Of a stretch of 64,000 nt of DNA, positions 62,872 through 64,000 are shown piece after piece. How positions within the stretch are numbered: position 1 is the first letter of the stretch; the number at the start of each line of letters is the position of its first letter. This DNA is from an uncultured Muribaculaceae bacterium (GTDB lineage Bacteria; Bacteroidota; Bacteroidia; Bacteroidales; Muribaculaceae): assembly GCA_904502025.1 (NCBI GenBank), contig CAJGDJ010000002.1, positions 21,697 through 85,696 on the forward strand, given 5' to 3'. Position numbers and translations under genes: made by a program. The notes below the pieces were generated by a model. The model had not been told where the DNA came from and did no database searches. It saw only the letters and a program-made list of their open reading frames with translations.

Positions 62872-62919
62872 TAATTTAAGGGAAATCTTCGTTATAAAAT
62901 TACTTACAAAGTAATTTAT

Positions 62920-63510
62920 ATGAATAGAAAAAAAGAAATAGTATTTGCCACTAATAATCTTCATAAGTTAGAAGAGATTAGACAAATAATAGGTAACAAA
63001 TTCAAAATTTTGAGTTTGAAAGATATTAATTGTAACGAAGATATTCCCGAAACAGCATCTACTCTTGAAGGAAATGCCGAAATTAAGGCACGTTATGTGA
63101 AAGAGTATTATGGTTATGATTGTTTTGCCGATGATACCGGTCTTGAGGTATATGAGCTTGGAGGAGAACCGGGAGTGATGTCGGCACGTTATGCCGGAGA
63201 TAATCACGATTCACAAGCTAATATGAATTTATTGTTGCAAAAAATGTGTGATAAGGAAAATAGAAAAGCACGTTTTAGAACAGTAATAGCATTAATAATA
63301 GGTGATGAATTGACTCTAATGGATGGTATTGTTGAGGGTGAAATAACTCATGAACATATCGGAGATAGTGGTTTTGGTTATGATCCTATTTTTAGACCAA
63401 TAGAGAGTGAATTGACATTTGCACAGATGAGTAGCGATGAAAAAAATAAAATAAGCCATCGTGGTCGTGCTACTGCTAAATTGATTAATAAATTGGATAA
63501 AATAAAGTAA
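62920..63510 (+). CDS. rdgB: Non-canonical purine NTP pyrophosphatase, RdgB/HAM1 family
   Basis: Hydrolyses ITP, XTP and dITP to monophosphates to keep them out of DNA and RNA. 196 residues. Signature motifs are [15 protein letters not shown] at the N-terminus, [16 protein letters not shown] near residue 45, [27 protein letters not shown] near 68, and GFGYDPIF with SHRGRA near the C-terminus. A 9-bp inverted repeat (62897-62917) lies just upstream. The next gene starts immediately after the stop. Confidence 0.96.
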   Translation: MNRKKEIVFATNNLHKLEEIRQIIGNKFKILSLKDINCNEDIPETASTLEGNAEIKARYVKEYYGYDCFADDTGLEVYELGGEPGVMSARYAGDNHDSQANMNLLLQKMCDKENRKARFRTVIALIIGDELTLMDGIVEGEITHEHIGDSGFGYDPIFRPIESELTFAQMSSDEKNKISHRGRATAKLINKLDKIK

Positions 63511-64000
63511 ATGAATATGTTTAAAAATATTTTAATAATATTGATTGCTTTAATACCGTTTATTTCCAATGCTCAAGTTCCGGTAGGAGATTGGAACGTA
63601 TATTCTATGTTTTCTACCATAAAGAAAATGATACAAACACCCGATAAAGTTTATTATATATCGGGAACAAATTTATTTTCTTATGATAAGACAACAGAAG
63701 AGAGTTATAATTACACATTATATAATAAATTAAATGATAATATTGTAGATAATATTTTCTATAATAAGGTAAGAAAATATCTTGTAATAACCTACACCTC
63801 AGGAAATATAGATCTCTTATATGATGATGGCTCTGTAGTAAATATACCCGATATAAAAAATGCAACAATAAATTATTCACGAGAAATAAATGATGTAGCA
63901 TTTTTAGATGACTGCATTTATGTAGCCACAAAATTTGGACTTATAGTATTTAGCGAATCACGCCAAGAGGTTAAAAATTCATGTGTTTATGGCAAAGAAA
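63511..64000 (+). CDS. PorZ-like secreted beta-propeller protein (partial, 3' end off window)
   Basis: The first 163 residues only; the frame is open to the window edge. Signal peptide MNMFKNILIILIALIPFISNAQ, then VPVGDWNVYSMFSTIKKMIQ and propeller strands KVYYISGTNLFSYDK, YLVITYTSGNIDLLYDD, NDVAFLDDCIYVATKFGLIVF. This arrangement matches the N-terminal propeller of PorZ-type proteins linked to type IX secretion in Bacteroidota; family assignment is by pattern only. It directly abuts rdgB. Confidence 0.7.
   Translation, partial: MNMFKNILIILIALIPFISNAQVPVGDWNVYSMFSTIKKMIQTPDKVYYISGTNLFSYDKTTEESYNYTLYNKLNDNIVDNIFYNKVRKYLVITYTSGNIDLLYDDGSVVNIPDIKNATINYSREINDVAFLDDCIYVATKFGLIVFSESRQEVKNSCVYGKE

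Noticed and set aside
1..64000. tRNA or rRNA genes
   Set aside because: No cloverleaf with a matching T-arm motif, and no rRNA-like stretch, was seen on either strand by eye.

Overview
The window is chromosomal DNA of a member of the Bacteroidales, probably close to Muribaculaceae, Barnesiella or Bacteroides; the genus is not fixed by what I can see. The evidence is the phylum-specific promoter (TTTG, 17-20 bases, TAnnTTTG) in front of many genes, the lack of Shine-Dalgarno sites, and Bacteroidota families such as DUF5723, DUF4271 next to HemD, DUF4468, carboxynorspermidine dehydrogenase and GG-leader radical-SAM peptide clusters. No tRNA, rRNA, CRISPR array or intact transposase was found.

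The segment looks origin-proximal. A canonical parS site lies at 1611-1626 between apt and mnmG. A 611-bp gene-free AT-rich region at 58382-58992 carries four exact TTATCAACA (DnaA-box-like) nonamers and is a candidate oriC. rnpA-yidD and mnmG, which are origin neighbours in many bacteria, are also here.

Layout. 1-3967 (minus): ybeY-mnmG-apt-uvrC, for RNA processing, tRNA modification, purine salvage and repair. 4371-6951 (plus): a membrane protein, an AlkD-like repair protein and an O-acetylhomoserine sulfhydrylase. 6993-7192: a MITE-like element. 7401-14875: a low-GC glycan island with two plus-strand GT2 genes facing a minus operon of an MsbA-like ABC exporter and three glycosyltransferases. 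15085-25535: nucleoside kinase, two envelope proteins, argS, Bax-inhibitor-1 protein, MATE exporter and a polyamine dehydrogenase. 25870-32820: a LytS/LytTR two-component pair, then two secreted proteins, one a 1328-residue amidase-like protein. 32927-42142: dtd, mazG-like, deoC, small membrane proteins, outer-membrane phospholipase A, a DUF4369 lipoprotein, yifB, an SDR protein and an acyltransferase.

42349-47730 is accessory in character: a DUF4468 protein, a structured minus-strand ncRNA, a DUF1016/YhcG nuclease, a GH13 amylase, abutting remnants of a DUF4143 ATPase and a BspA-like LRR protein, and a Fic protein. 47750-51340 returns to core genes: LOG, DUF4271, hemD, rnpA, yidD, tatD. 51447-58381 is a recombined, AT-rich insertion: a chimeric lipoprotein gene followed by a peptide natural-product cluster (outer-membrane barrel, 11-cysteine GG-leader precursor, radical SAM/SPASM maturase, C39-peptidase ABC exporter, truncated HlyD adaptor). 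This is the best candidate for an undescribed system. After the candidate oriC come nadA, leuS, rdgB and the start of a PorZ-like propeller gene.
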